Assembly: GCF_014844095.1 (NCBI RefSeq)
Contig: NZ_CP062163.1
Coordinates: forward strand, 372,001-436,000
From: Brevibacillus sp. JNUCC-41
GTDB taxonomy: Bacteria; Bacillota; Bacilli; Bacillales; DSM-1321
Length of the DNA stretch: 64,000 nt
Direction: 5' to 3'
The translations under genes and the position numbers were made by a program. The notes below the pieces were generated by a model. The model was not told the origin of the DNA and searched no databases. It saw nothing but the letters and a program-made list of their open reading frames with translations. Below are positions 1 through 7,905 of this stretch, in pieces. The number at the start of each line of letters is the position of its first letter. The stretch's first letter is position 1.

Positions 1-43
1 CGTTAAAAATGATTTTCCCCATGTCTTACTCCCTCTTTGCCTC

Positions 44-1456
44 TTATTTAGCCAATTCTTGAATGGCACGTGCATAAATGGACGTAGCCTTAAGCATATC
101 TTCAATATCAATATATTCATCTTTCTGATGCGCAATGTCTTCGCTGCCAGGGAAAAGCGGGCCAAATGCAACGCCTTCTTTCAATGAACGCGCGTATGTG
201 CCGCCGCCAATCGAAAGAAGTTCAGCTTCATCACCTGTCTCCGCTTCATAAACTTCCTGCAACGTCTTAATCAAGAAGCTATCACTGTCCACATAATGTG
301 GAGTTGAATGCGAATTGGTCTTCACTTTCAAATTATATGCCGCAAGTCTTTCTTCCAATGCCGCCTTTTGCTGTTCCCACTCAAACGTCACAGGATAACG
401 CATGCTGAAACCAATCGAGCTGTCGCCTTGTTTGGAATAATTGAAAACGCCAGCATTGACCGTCAATTCTCCTGTTTGCTCATCCGAATAAGCCACACCT
501 AAATTATTTCCGCGGGAATCTTCAAACAAACGATCCTTTATGAAAGTGAAGTAGGCTTTCGCATGCGGATCAAGAGTAAGATCAGCTAAAAATACAGCTA
601 AATGCAGACCTGCATTCTTTCCATTTTTCGGTTCCATCGCGTGTGCCGAGACACCATTCATCTCAAGCAGCACTTGATTTTTTTGCGGAACGGCCTGGCC
701 CCTCAATGAGTATTTTTGCAAATAATCCTGATAGTTTGCCGCCACTTCAGCAGGGTTGGCCGCTTCCACAATGGCCGTAGCAAAATCCGGTACCATATTC
801 GTCCTTCGACCTGAAGAAAATTCCATAACATTCACTTCAGAATTCGTGCCATTTCCTGCATCGGCAGGGTGTATAACCGAGAAATCCCAGATTCCTTTTT
901 CCGCACTGATGATTGGGAAGTCAGCATCTGGTGCGAAGCCGATCGATGGCATTTCCTCCACTTCAAAGTAACGGTCAACGCAGCGCCAGTTCGATTCTTC
1001 ATCGGTTCCAATGATCATCCTCACACGTTTGTTCAAAGGTTCTCCCATCTCCCGGACCAGCTTCATCGCATGATAAGCAGCCATCGTTGGCCCTTTATCA
1101 TCGATTGCCCCGCGAGCATATATGCGGCCATTACGGATTTCAGCGCCGAACGGATCCGAACTCCAGCCATCTCCCTCAGGTACCACGTCGACATGGCATA
1201 ATATCCCAACTAACTCCTCACCTTCACCCATTTCGATATGGCCAGCGACATTATCGACATTTTTAACAGTAAAACCGTCTTTTTCGCCCAATTGAAGCAT
1301 GAAATCAAGCGCTTCCTTCACCCCTTTACCGAATGGGGCCTCCTCTGTCGGATGTTCTTCATCCAGTACACTTTTTATTTTCAATAAGTTTTGTGTATCC
1401 AGTAATAAGTCCATTTTACGTTTTTCAACTTCTTCTCGCCAATTCAATTCACTCAA
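44..1456 (-). CDS. pepV: PepV, M20-family Xaa-His dipeptidase
   Basis: Cytosolic zinc dipeptidase of the M20 family (PepV, YtjP in B. subtilis), which cleaves dipeptides taken up or released by turnover. It is 470 residues, the usual length. Visible metal and active-site motifs are the HVD at 88-90, the ARGAIDDKGP block at 115-123 (metal Asp 119/120) and TDEES at 151-155; a dimerisation (lid) domain fills the middle. The start is a TTG about 10 nt after a GGAG ribosome binding site. It is the first gene in the window and ends 43 bp from the edge, so its terminator is not seen. Family assignment is firm; substrate range is taken from the family. Confidence 0.93.
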   Translation of the reverse strand: MSELNWREEVEKRKMDLLLDTQNLLKIKSVLDEEHPTEEAPFGKGVKEALDFMLQLGEKDGFTVKNVDNVAGHIEMGEGEELVGILCHVDVVPEGDGWSSDPFGAEIRNGRIYARGAIDDKGPTMAAYHAMKLVREMGEPLNKRVRMIIGTDEESNWRCVDRYFEVEEMPSIGFAPDADFPIISAEKGIWDFSVIHPADAGNGTNSEVNVMEFSSGRRTNMVPDFATAIVEAANPAEVAANYQDYLQKYSLRGQAVPQKNQVLLEMNGVSAHAMEPKNGKNAGLHLAVFLADLTLDPHAKAYFTFIKDRLFEDSRGNNLGVAYSDEQTGELTVNAGVFNYSKQGDSSIGFSMRYPVTFEWEQQKAALEERLAAYNLKVKTNSHSTPHYVDSDSFLIKTLQEVYEAETGDEAELLSIGGGTYARSLKEGVAFGPLFPGSEDIAHQKDEYIDIEDMLKATSIYARAIQELAK

Positions 1457-1603
1457 AATACGACAACTCCTCTTTTATTATATTTTTCATTTTATCACTT
1501 TTACTACCTGATTCGCCAAGCGTTGCTACCTATTCTTCGTATTCCCGTATTATCGCCAACATCAAACTACCGATAAAATTCCCTGCATTTAAAAAAACAC
1601 CCT

Positions 1604-1841
1604 CTTTTATTAAGGCTGTTTTCGCATACTTTGTTGCTATTCACCAAGTAATGCGGTGTGGTTGATTTCCCCTCCATTGCCCGCTTTCCGCGGGGCGGAC
1701 GGTGAGCCTCATCGGCTTGAACGCCTGTGGGGTCTGACCTGTCCCGCTGCTCCCGCAGGAGTCTCGGATTTCCGCTCCAATCAACCTTAAATCGTTTCGT
1801 TTTAAAAACAACAATCTTTTCGAAAAGAGCGCTTTTATTAA
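1604..1841. mobile_element. MITE-like element copy A1 with 10-bp target duplication
   Basis: A 218-bp element (about 1614-1831) flanked by the direct repeat CTTTTATTAA at 1604-1613 and 1832-1841. Its ends are imperfect inverted repeats (GGCTGTTTTCGCATAC on the left; GCTCTTTTCGAAAAG read inward from the right). The interior is a GC-rich hairpin bounded by GGTTGATT and AATCAACC. It contains no plausible gene. The right flanking repeat covers the stop codon of the MATE gene. Related copies lie at 6568-6767 and 59358-59528, with divergent forms at 32782 and 41782. Mobility by a transposase encoded elsewhere is inference. Confidence 0.75.
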
Positions 1842-3175
1842 AAAGAAGATGATTTCATTAGACTATCGTCATCCATAAGCTTTGTTACTTTTCGGTTCAG
1901 CCTTGGGATGTATAGAGCTAAAAAAACGGACCGTCCAAAACTGAAAGCCAGGAATGCAAGCCATAATCCATGATTGCCATGATTGCTGACCGCTGTGAAT
2001 TGGACAAGTAGAAAAGCCGATAATGCAAGGAGCATTGAGTTCCTTACTGGGACGGCTTCTGTCGCACCGGTAAACACTCCATAAAAAATGAGGCCGATAA
2101 AGGCACTGAATGGGAATAGGACTATCCAAAGTCCATATTCATGGGCCAGTTCGATGACGCCGGGAATGTCCGTGAAAAGGAGAATGACCTTATCGCTGAA
2201 CAGATAGTAAGATGCGGCAAGTATGACCGAAGCATACAAGCCCCACCGCGCCGATAGTGAGAGTGTTTTTTTATAAAGGTTTATATCTCTCGAACCAATC
2301 GCCTTCCCGACCAGAAGACTCGACGCGTTCGCGAAGCCATCAAAACAATAGGCCATCAAGTAATGGATTTGAATGAGTACGGCATTTGCCGCCAGTGTCT
2401 CTGTCCCGAAAGTGGCTCCCTTGGCCGTAAAAAGATTGAAAACCGTGATCAGGCAAATGGTCCTGATGAATAAATCCCTGTTGACCACCATCATTTTTTT
2501 CAGGGAAGCCCGATCGAACCCCTCCCGGAATGAAAACGAATCCGGTACGTTAACCGCTTTCCTGATCACCCACAAGCCCAGAAAAAAAGCGGAAATTTCT
2601 GATATCAATGAAGCCGCAGCAACCCCTGATACAGACCATGAAAAGCCATTTACAAAAACGAGGCATAAGACAATATTGATCACGTTCATGAAAACTTGAA
2701 TGAACAAAGATGTTTTTATCCTGGATTTCCCGATTAACCAGCCTAAGATGACATAGTTCAATAATGCAAAAGGCGCACCCCATATCCGGATGCCGAAATA
2801 ATCTGCGGCAAAGGCGGAAACGTCCGATTCCGGACCGATTGCGCTTAACGAGATATTCAAAATGGGTTTTTGAATCACGATAAAAAGCAGGCCGATGATC
2901 GCTGCAATGAAGAAAGGCCGAATCAAGGCCATCAGGCTTTGCTTTTCATCCCGTGCCCCCTCCGCTTGTGCAGCGAAGGCAGATGTACTGACCCGTAGAA
3001 AACCAAAAAGCCAATACATCGTATTAAAAATTATGGTTCCGACAGCCACCCCGCCAATATAAGCGGGATCACTCAACTTTCCAACCACAGCCGTATCGAC
3101 CGCACCGAGCAAGGGCGTACTCATCGTCGAAATCGTAAGCGGGATGGCCAAGGAAAGATACGCTCTGTTATTCAT
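1838..3175 (-). CDS. MATE family efflux transporter (DinF-like)
   Basis: Integral membrane exporter of the MATE family, expected to expel cationic drugs or metabolites in exchange for Na+ or H+. The protein is 445 residues with about twelve hydrophobic segments in two halves. The N-terminal sequence (AIPLTISTMSTPLLGAVDTA) is typical of the DinF branch. I place the start at 3175, where AGGAGGTCATCATTTT precedes ATG; an upstream in-frame ATG at 3199 lacks a good site. The stop codon lies inside the flanking duplication of repeat element A1, so that insertion reached the very end of the gene without changing it. The substrate is unknown. Confidence 0.88.
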   Translation of the reverse strand: MNNRAYLSLAIPLTISTMSTPLLGAVDTAVVGKLSDPAYIGGVAVGTIIFNTMYWLFGFLRVSTSAFAAQAEGARDEKQSLMALIRPFFIAAIIGLLFIVIQKPILNISLSAIGPESDVSAFAADYFGIRIWGAPFALLNYVILGWLIGKSRIKTSLFIQVFMNVINIVLCLVFVNGFSWSVSGVAAASLISEISAFFLGLWVIRKAVNVPDSFSFREGFDRASLKKMMVVNRDLFIRTICLITVFNLFTAKGATFGTETLAANAVLIQIHYLMAYCFDGFANASSLLVGKAIGSRDINLYKKTLSLSARWGLYASVILAASYYLFSDKVILLFTDIPGVIELAHEYGLWIVLFPFSAFIGLIFYGVFTGATEAVPVRNSMLLALSAFLLVQFTAVSNHGNHGLWLAFLAFSFGRSVFLALYIPRLNRKVTKLMDDDSLMKSSSF

Positions 3176-3231
3176 AAAATGATGACCTCCTATGTACATG
3201 AAAGTTCTGAAAAATCAGAAATGGAATGGCA

Positions 3232-3298
3232 TTATAAAAAATTGTATTTAAAGTACAAAAAGATTGCAGTATTCAATTTTAATTACTAGAATTGAATA
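3232..3298. promoter_or_regulatory. Putative MATE promoter and an inverted repeat
   Basis: On the minus strand a TATAAT (3232-3237) lies upstream of the MATE gene with a TTGTAC about 16 nt before it. Just upstream is an inverted repeat with 9-bp arms, TATTCAATT (3270-3278) and AATTGAATA (290-298 of the same block), a possible operator. The rest of 3300-3530 shows nothing I can name. Confidence 0.35.
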
Positions 3299-3533
3299 TA
3301 TGGTGCTCCCCGGCATGCATGGGATGCCTCTACAAGATTACTTGTGAATCATTTCAAATAGAACGGTAAAGCTAATTAGATATTGATAATTTACGGTTTC
3401 AATATTAGAAGCTTGAAAGATTGATACCGCTTTCAACCCGCAGCAGTTATGGGAAGTCCCTTTTTTCACAGGCATACATGTACTTTCTTTTCCAGCAAGA
3501 AAAAGGATATTCGAAAGCCGGAAAATAAAATTC

Positions 3534-3562
3534 TTGACAGATTCTTGAAGGAGTTATAGTAT
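3534..3562 (+). promoter_or_regulatory. Sigma-A promoter of the SDR gene
   Basis: TTGACA at 3534-3539 and TAGTAT at 3557-3562 are separated by 17 nt, about 75 nt upstream of the SDR start codon. Confidence 0.6.
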
Positions 3563-3637
3563 TGCTCGTTGATAATATAACTTTTGCACTATGTTTGAAC
3601 ATAAATTCATCGTTATAACAACTAATTAGGAGTGATC

Positions 3638-4375
3638 ATGATGGGAAGATTGACTAATAAAGTAGCCATTATCACCGGAGGAGCATCTGGTATGGGCCGG
3701 GAAATGGTAGACCTATTCACAAAAGAAGGAGCACAAGTCATTGCTGCTGATATCAATGAAAAAGCTGTAGCTGCTGTGAATGAACTGGATAATGTCCATG
3801 GAACTGTACTTGATGTATCTTCAGACGAAAGCTGGAAAAAGGTGACGGATGAAGTTATCGCTAAATTTGGCAAAATCGACATTTTGGTAAACAATGCCGG
3901 TATCTCAACAGAAAAAGGCATCAACGATACGACTTTGGCCGATTGGCAGCTAATGTTAAGCATCAATGGCTTTGGACCATTCCTTGGAATGAAACACGTT
4001 ATTCCTCATATGGCTAAAGAAGGTAAAGGCGCAGTTGTAAACATTTCTTCCTTCACTGCTCAAATCGGAATGGGCTTGAACTCTTACTCAGCCTCAAAAG
4101 GGGCCGTTCGTGCTATTTCCAAGGCTGCCGCAACGCAATATGGCCGCATGGGCGTCCGTGTCAATGCCGTATTCCCTGGTATCATCGAAACACCGATGAC
4201 TCAAAAATTGGAAGAGTCAAAAGAGTTAGTGAACCAAATGATCAAAGCGACTCCATTACAACGTTTGGGTCAGCCGGCGGATATTGCAAATGCCGTGCTT
4301 TATCTAGCATCCGATGAAGCTTCATACGTAACTGGTGCCGAGCTTGTCATCGACGGCGGATACTCAGCTCAATAA
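3638..4375 (+). CDS. SDR family oxidoreductase
   Basis: Classical short-chain dehydrogenase/reductase, 245 residues. It has the GGASGMG nucleotide-binding loop near the N-terminus, the NNAG motif, a catalytic Ser followed by YSASK, and the C-terminal VTGAELVIDGG block common to FabG/glucose-dehydrogenase-like enzymes. The start at 3638 follows AGGAGTGATC; a second ATG follows directly. It stands alone between its own promoter and a terminator shared with the convergent DedA gene. The substrate cannot be told from sequence; annotation as a 3-oxoacyl-ACP reductase would be unsupported since the fatty-acid genes are absent here. Confidence 0.85.
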   Translation: MMGRLTNKVAIITGGASGMGREMVDLFTKEGAQVIAADINEKAVAAVNELDNVHGTVLDVSSDESWKKVTDEVIAKFGKIDILVNNAGISTEKGINDTTLADWQLMLSINGFGPFLGMKHVIPHMAKEGKGAVVNISSFTAQIGMGLNSYSASKGAVRAISKAAATQYGRMGVRVNAVFPGIIETPMTQKLEESKELVNQMIKATPLQRLGQPADIANAVLYLASDEASYVTGAELVIDGGYSAQ

Positions 4376-4390
4376 TTAAAGGCAGAAATG

Positions 4391-4428
4391 GAAAATCCCG
4401 TTTCTAAAGATCCAGAAACGGGATTTTC
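4391..4428. terminator. Bidirectional terminator between SDR and DedA genes
   Basis: Fifteen-bp perfect stem GAAAATCCCGTTTCT / AGAAACGGGATTTTC with an 8-nt loop lies between the convergent SDR and DedA genes, with T-rich sequence on both sides. Confidence 0.85.
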
Positions 4429-4463
4429 TGATTCAATGAAGGAATTTGGTAAGTTGAAATGAG

Positions 4464-4949
4464 TTACGTTAACACACCAATAAAATAACCAAAAGTCGTA
4501 AATACCAAACACCAGCTGAAAGCACCTGCTCCTGCGAAGATAAAGTACTTTCGTTTCCCCATCCCATTCATACCGGAAATGTAACTGGCGAAGTGACGGA
4601 CCCCTGGGATGAAATAGGCTATGATGATGGTCCAAGGACCGTATTTATTGAACCATTCCTCCAACCTCTCCAACCTCGCTGGGGTCATTTTGATCCACTT
4701 ACCATGCTTCCTCAAAAAAGGTTTCCCCACCTTTTTTCCGATGAAATAACTGACAAGCATCCCGGTTATCGATCCAAGGAAACTGACAAGGAATGCTCCC
4801 TGGACATTCAAAACGGAAATGGATGACAAATAACCGACAAAAGTCATCATGAACTCATCAGGTACCGGCAAGCCAATAATCCCAATGGCCAACAGTCCAT
4901 ATATTGCAAAATAACCATAGTTTGATATTAAGTCTTTTATTATATCCAT
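4464..4949 (-). CDS. DedA family membrane protein (short form)
   Basis: DedA/SNARE-associated (VTT domain) membrane protein, 161 residues, similar in size to B. subtilis YbfM. Members are linked to lipid carrier flipping and membrane homeostasis. Visible features are the LPVPDEF motif near residue 27, the FIGKKVGKPFLRKHG loop and the FIPGVRHFASYISGM signature, with four to five hydrophobic segments. It faces the SDR gene across a shared terminator. The length is shorter than the usual ~200 residues but the C-terminal hydrophobic segment is present, so this is probably a complete short form. Confidence 0.85.
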   Translation of the reverse strand: MDIIKDLISNYGYFAIYGLLAIGIIGLPVPDEFMMTFVGYLSSISVLNVQGAFLVSFLGSITGMLVSYFIGKKVGKPFLRKHGKWIKMTPARLERLEEWFNKYGPWTIIIAYFIPGVRHFASYISGMNGMGKRKYFIFAGAGAFSWCLVFTTFGYFIGVLT

Positions 4950-5195
4950 CTAAAGTACTCCATCTCAGCACCCTTTTTTAAAGTAATCCATTTTCTTACA
5001 CGGGCCTGGGTAACGTGATTACTCTTTTTTAATAGGATAACCTAATTTAACCCAAATGAGTTGGTTTTCCTAAAAAAAAAGAGAAAAAAAAAAGAATGGA
5101 CACGTTTTTTGTTGAAATACCTGTATAAAATGCTATTCAATCGAAATGAAAAACGGCAACAATAAAGCGGACTCTATACCTGAGTCCGCTTCTTC
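4950..5195. other. Intergenic spacer between DedA and signal peptidase genes
   Basis: AT-rich spacer with A-runs around 5075-5095. Apart from the terminator at 5166-5190, no gene or clear promoter is seen. Confidence 0.5.
5166..5190 (-). terminator. Terminator of signal peptidase gene
   Basis: A perfect 9-bp stem AGCGGACTC / GAGTCCGCT with a 7-nt loop lies just downstream of the signal peptidase stop codon. Confidence 0.7.
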
Positions 5196-5744
5196 TTAAT
5201 TCACAAGCTTTATTTCATTGATTGGCCAATACACTAGATTCGCCTTGCCGACAATTTCATCGACGGAAATCGTGCCTATTTCACGGCTATCCAAACTATT
5301 TTGGCGATTGTCCCCCATAAGGAACAACTGGCCTTCCGGCACTGTCATGCTGCCTGTAATATCTTCTAGCTTGAAGGATTCAGTCAGCGGCACCCCTGCC
5401 ATCTGATTCTTATATTTGTCCAAGTAAGGTTCTTCATAAGCTTTCCCATTAATATAAAGCGTATCATCTTTATATTCAATATGGTCACCTGGCAGACCAA
5501 TTACCCTTTTTATATAATCTTTATCTACCGTTGCATGAAAAACGACAATGTCAAACCGGTCTATATTATCGATATTCGTTCCAAACTTGGTAAGAACAAT
5601 TCTTTCGTGGTCTTGCAGAGTAGGCATCATTGACTCACCGTCCACGACAATCGGTGCAAAAATATACGTTCGAATTAAAAAAGCTAGAATGACTGCAATC
5701 AATATCGCTTTTATCCATGAAAAAACTTCTTTTCTTTTTTCCAA
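5196..5744 (-). CDS. lepB: Type I signal peptidase
   Basis: Membrane-bound serine protease that removes signal peptides from secreted proteins. The 182-residue protein has one N-terminal transmembrane anchor (about 11-30), catalytic Ser38 in GESMMPT and catalytic Lys79 in DYIKRVIGLPGD, plus the GDNRQNSLDSR box near the C-terminus, matching SipS/SipT-type enzymes. Translation appears to start at a TTG preceded by AGAGGGACTTCGA. It is a single-gene unit with its own terminator. Bacilli usually carry several paralogues, so I do not assign a specific Sip letter. Confidence 0.93.
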   Translation of the reverse strand: MEKRKEVFSWIKAILIAVILAFLIRTYIFAPIVVDGESMMPTLQDHERIVLTKFGTNIDNIDRFDIVVFHATVDKDYIKRVIGLPGDHIEYKDDTLYINGKAYEEPYLDKYKNQMAGVPLTESFKLEDITGSMTVPEGQLFLMGDNRQNSLDSREIGTISVDEIVGKANLVYWPINEIKLVN

Positions 5745-5838
5745 TCGAAGTCCCTCTCTCTATTTTTTATTCATGTCATTATATCATAAACCTTTAATGA
5801 TCACGTCATGTAAATACCCACATTTTACACATTGTCAA

Positions 5839-6222
5839 TCACTTCCATTTTTCATGCTGGATTTCGATGCTTTCCCACTCTATTTCCCTGCGCTGCATCT
5901 TGCCTGGACAAATCGCATTATATGTACGGACTTTCTCATTTATTTCATCAATTCGTTTCATTAATTCAGACTCAGTTCCATTCATTTTTTTCAATTGAAC
6001 CAATCCGGACAGCTCTTCCCGAATTTCTTTTTGCCATTTTATCCAAAGCGGAAGGTAGCCGGCTTCTTTGGCCTTCGTCAAGAAGTTGTCATATATATTT
6101 CCCGATAGCGCCGACTCCGGAAGCGGTTTTCCAAAGCCGGGATTATTCTTCAGCCCGCCGTCCCTTTCATATTCCTTAAAAATCTGATCCATCCAGTTCA
6201 CATGCCCGTGTTCTTTGCCCAT
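5839..6222 (-). CDS. DUF1992 (DnaJ homologue subfamily C28 type) protein
   Basis: Small soluble protein of 127 residues with the DUF1992 conserved domain: the opening WMDQIFKEYERDGGLKNNPGFGKPL is diagnostic of the family also found in eukaryotic DNAJC28. No J-domain is present. Its biochemical function is unknown. The start at 6222 is chosen because GGGGGA is correctly spaced from it, while the ATG at 6228 is too close. It is followed by 94 bp leading to the signal peptidase gene on the same strand. Confidence 0.85.
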   Translation of the reverse strand: MGKEHGHVNWMDQIFKEYERDGGLKNNPGFGKPLPESALSGNIYDNFLTKAKEAGYLPLWIKWQKEIREELSGLVQLKKMNGTESELMKRIDEINEKVRTYNAICPGKMQRREIEWESIEIQHEKWK

Positions 6223-6488
6223 AAACATTCCCCCTTCAGATCACTTCTAGTTACATGTATTTACAATTATAACATTTTTATCAACACAGGCTCCACCCCG
6301 TAGAATCAATCGCTGAACACTTTCTACTATTATATATGCACATCTTTCAGCCAAACACATTCAGACAGCAAAAAAAAGGATCCCCCTATTGCGTAACAGG
6401 TTCCCTTTTGAGGTGAAAACATTGCAAATCGCATCATATTTTTTGTCACTAATATCAATGGAATTCTCTGTTGTCAATAAACGCAAAG

Positions 6489-6514
6489 AAGGGATAGCTT
6501 AATGGCTATCCCTT
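6489..6514. terminator. Hairpin downstream of the HTH/DUF2975 pair
   Basis: Stem AAGGGATAGC / GCTATCCCTT with a 6-nt loop. It lies between element A2 and the DUF1992 gene and may originally have ended the HTH/DUF2975 transcript. It lacks a strong T-tract. The rest of 6229-6557 holds nothing I recognise. Confidence 0.4.
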
Positions 6515-6557
6515 AAATTCTCTATCGACTACCTTTAATTAAATAAATTTGTTGTCT

Positions 6558-6777
6558 ATTTTTATAGCTCTTTTCGTAAAGATTATTGTTTTTAAAACGG
6601 TTGATTGGAGCGGAAGTGCGAGACTCCTTCGGCAGCGGGACAGGTGAGACCCCACAGGCGTTCACGCCGAGGAGGCTCACCGCCCGCCCCGCGGAAAGCG
6701 AGCAATGGAGGGGAAATCAACCAGCCGCATTACTTGGTGAATAGCAATAAAGTATGCGAAAACAGCCATTTTTATAG
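6558..6777. mobile_element. MITE-like element copy A2 with 10-bp target duplication
   Basis: A 200-bp element (about 6568-6767) in the opposite orientation to A1, flanked by the direct repeat ATTTTTATAG at 6558-6567 and 6768-6777. The ends (GCTCTTTTCG... and ...CGAAAACAGCC) match A1. The interior GC-rich hairpin is bounded by GGTTGATT and AAATCAACC. The right flanking repeat includes the stop codon (6772-6774) of the HTH gene, as A1 does for the MATE gene. Confidence 0.75.
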
Positions 6778-6990
6778 AGTGTCTTCATCGCTTTTATACT
6801 CCAAAATCTCACCTGGCTGACAATCCAAAGTCTTGCATATCGCTTCTAATGTTGAAAAACGAACCGCTTTTGCTTTTCCATTTTTCAGAATGGAAAGATT
6901 CGCCATAGTAATTCCAACCCTCTCCGAAAGCTCCGTTACGCTCATTTTTCGTTTTGCTAACATCACATCAATATTAATAATAATTGCCAT
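6772..6990 (-). CDS. Cro/CI-type HTH regulator (YozG-like)
   Basis: 72-residue transcriptional regulator consisting of one helix-turn-helix domain (MLAKRKMSVTELSERVGITMANLSILKNGK, about residues 10-38). Small HTH proteins of this type (YozG) sit next to DUF2975 membrane proteins, as here. The start at 6990 uses GAGGTG, which overlaps the stop codon of the upstream membrane gene; the two are co-transcribed and probably translationally coupled. The stop codon lies in the target duplication of repeat A2. Autoregulation through the inverted repeat at 7528-7552 is inference. Confidence 0.85.
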   Translation of the reverse strand: MAIIINIDVMLAKRKMSVTELSERVGITMANLSILKNGKAKAVRFSTLEAICKTLDCQPGEILEYKSDEDTL

Positions 6991-7000
6991 ATCCTCCACC

Positions 7001-7483
7001 TCAAACCGTCAAATCATTTTCTGATTTTATGTTAATCGCTTCTTTTAGAAGCCGTTGGAGGACAGCAGCAAAAACGGCGATAACCATAGAGGCGAAAATA
7101 ATGACCAATCCGATTGGCATGAAACTTGGAGGGTCAACTCTCTTCCCCATGAGATAGTAAAGCGGCATACCTAGCAGATACAAGGTACTGATGGTGATGG
7201 CACAGTATTTTATATTCTTTAAAGCTTTTACCGATAATTCCGAGAATGCTTGGTTCTTATCAATATAGCTTAAAAGTTTAAAAGCCTGATACAGAGCAAA
7301 GTAAAAAGGAATCGCTGCTGCGTACATATCAATTAAAACGAGAGATTTCATATAAGCCATTTTTGGATACAATTCTCCAGCAAAATCCCCAATCTTAGGC
7401 ACTAAAAATATGCACAAAGCGAGAATTGGGATTCCAATAAGAATAACAGCCATCTTCAAAAAGAGTGTTGTTCCTCGTTTCAT
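7001..7483 (-). CDS. DUF2975 membrane protein
   Basis: 160-residue membrane protein with four hydrophobic segments (about 8-30, 45-65, 95-115, 125-150), matching the DUF2975 family that is paired with small HTH regulators. Function is unknown. Start at 7483 follows GAGGTGCACTTT. Two nucleotides-scale spacing to the HTH gene makes an operon very likely. The pair resembles membrane-protein/regulator modules in which the membrane partner may sequester or modulate the regulator, but nothing here proves that. Confidence 0.75.
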   Translation of the reverse strand: MKRGTTLFLKMAVILIGIPILALCIFLVPKIGDFAGELYPKMAYMKSLVLIDMYAAAIPFYFALYQAFKLLSYIDKNQAFSELSVKALKNIKYCAITISTLYLLGMPLYYLMGKRVDPPSFMPIGLVIIFASMVIAVFAAVLQRLLKEAINIKSENDLTV

Positions 7484-7527
7484 AAAGTGCACCTCACTTA
7501 TTTAATGTCAGTTTTGACTTTACTACA

Positions 7528-7552
7528 TAATTTATTGTTTTACAATAAATTA
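7528..7552. promoter_or_regulatory. Perfect inverted repeat upstream of DUF2975/HTH operon
   Basis: Ten-bp arms TAATTTATTG and CAATAAATTA around a 5-nt centre, 45 nt upstream of the DUF2975 start. It suits a dimeric HTH operator. Confidence 0.45.
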
Positions 7553-7616
7553 GTATTGTTTTTTATTATATTATTATTGTTATCAAAGTACCCTTTTAAT
7601 TTTGACAAAAATAAAA

Positions 7617-7642
7617 AGCATTTCTCATTACAAAGAAATGCT
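7617..7642 (-). terminator. Terminator-like hairpin
   Basis: Stem AGCATTTCT / AGAAATGCT followed on the minus strand by TTTTTATTTTTG, about 260 nt downstream of the transglycosylase-like gene. Confidence 0.6.
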
Positions 7643-7905
7643 CTTACTTTTAAATGTTAAATTTACAACTAATTCCAAATATTTCAATAAAGGAAATCAA
7701 CAACGAAAAATAACAGAACCTCCTTAAATAAATAATAATCCTTGTAATTCTCCGTTAAATTCGCACTGTTCATTTCCATATTCGAGAATTGGTATGTGCA
7801 ATCAAGATTGAATTTTAATAAAAACATCAAAGAGTGTAGTAATATCAAGGAAATAAAAAACGTGAATTCATGGTAAAAATGTATTGTGAAATTGACTTTT
7901 TACTT
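7643..7905. other. AT-rich spacer with no recognised gene
   Basis: About 260 bp of AT-rich sequence. An AAGGAGG-like motif on the minus strand near 7710 leads only to a very short reading frame, so nothing is annotated. Confidence 0.4.
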
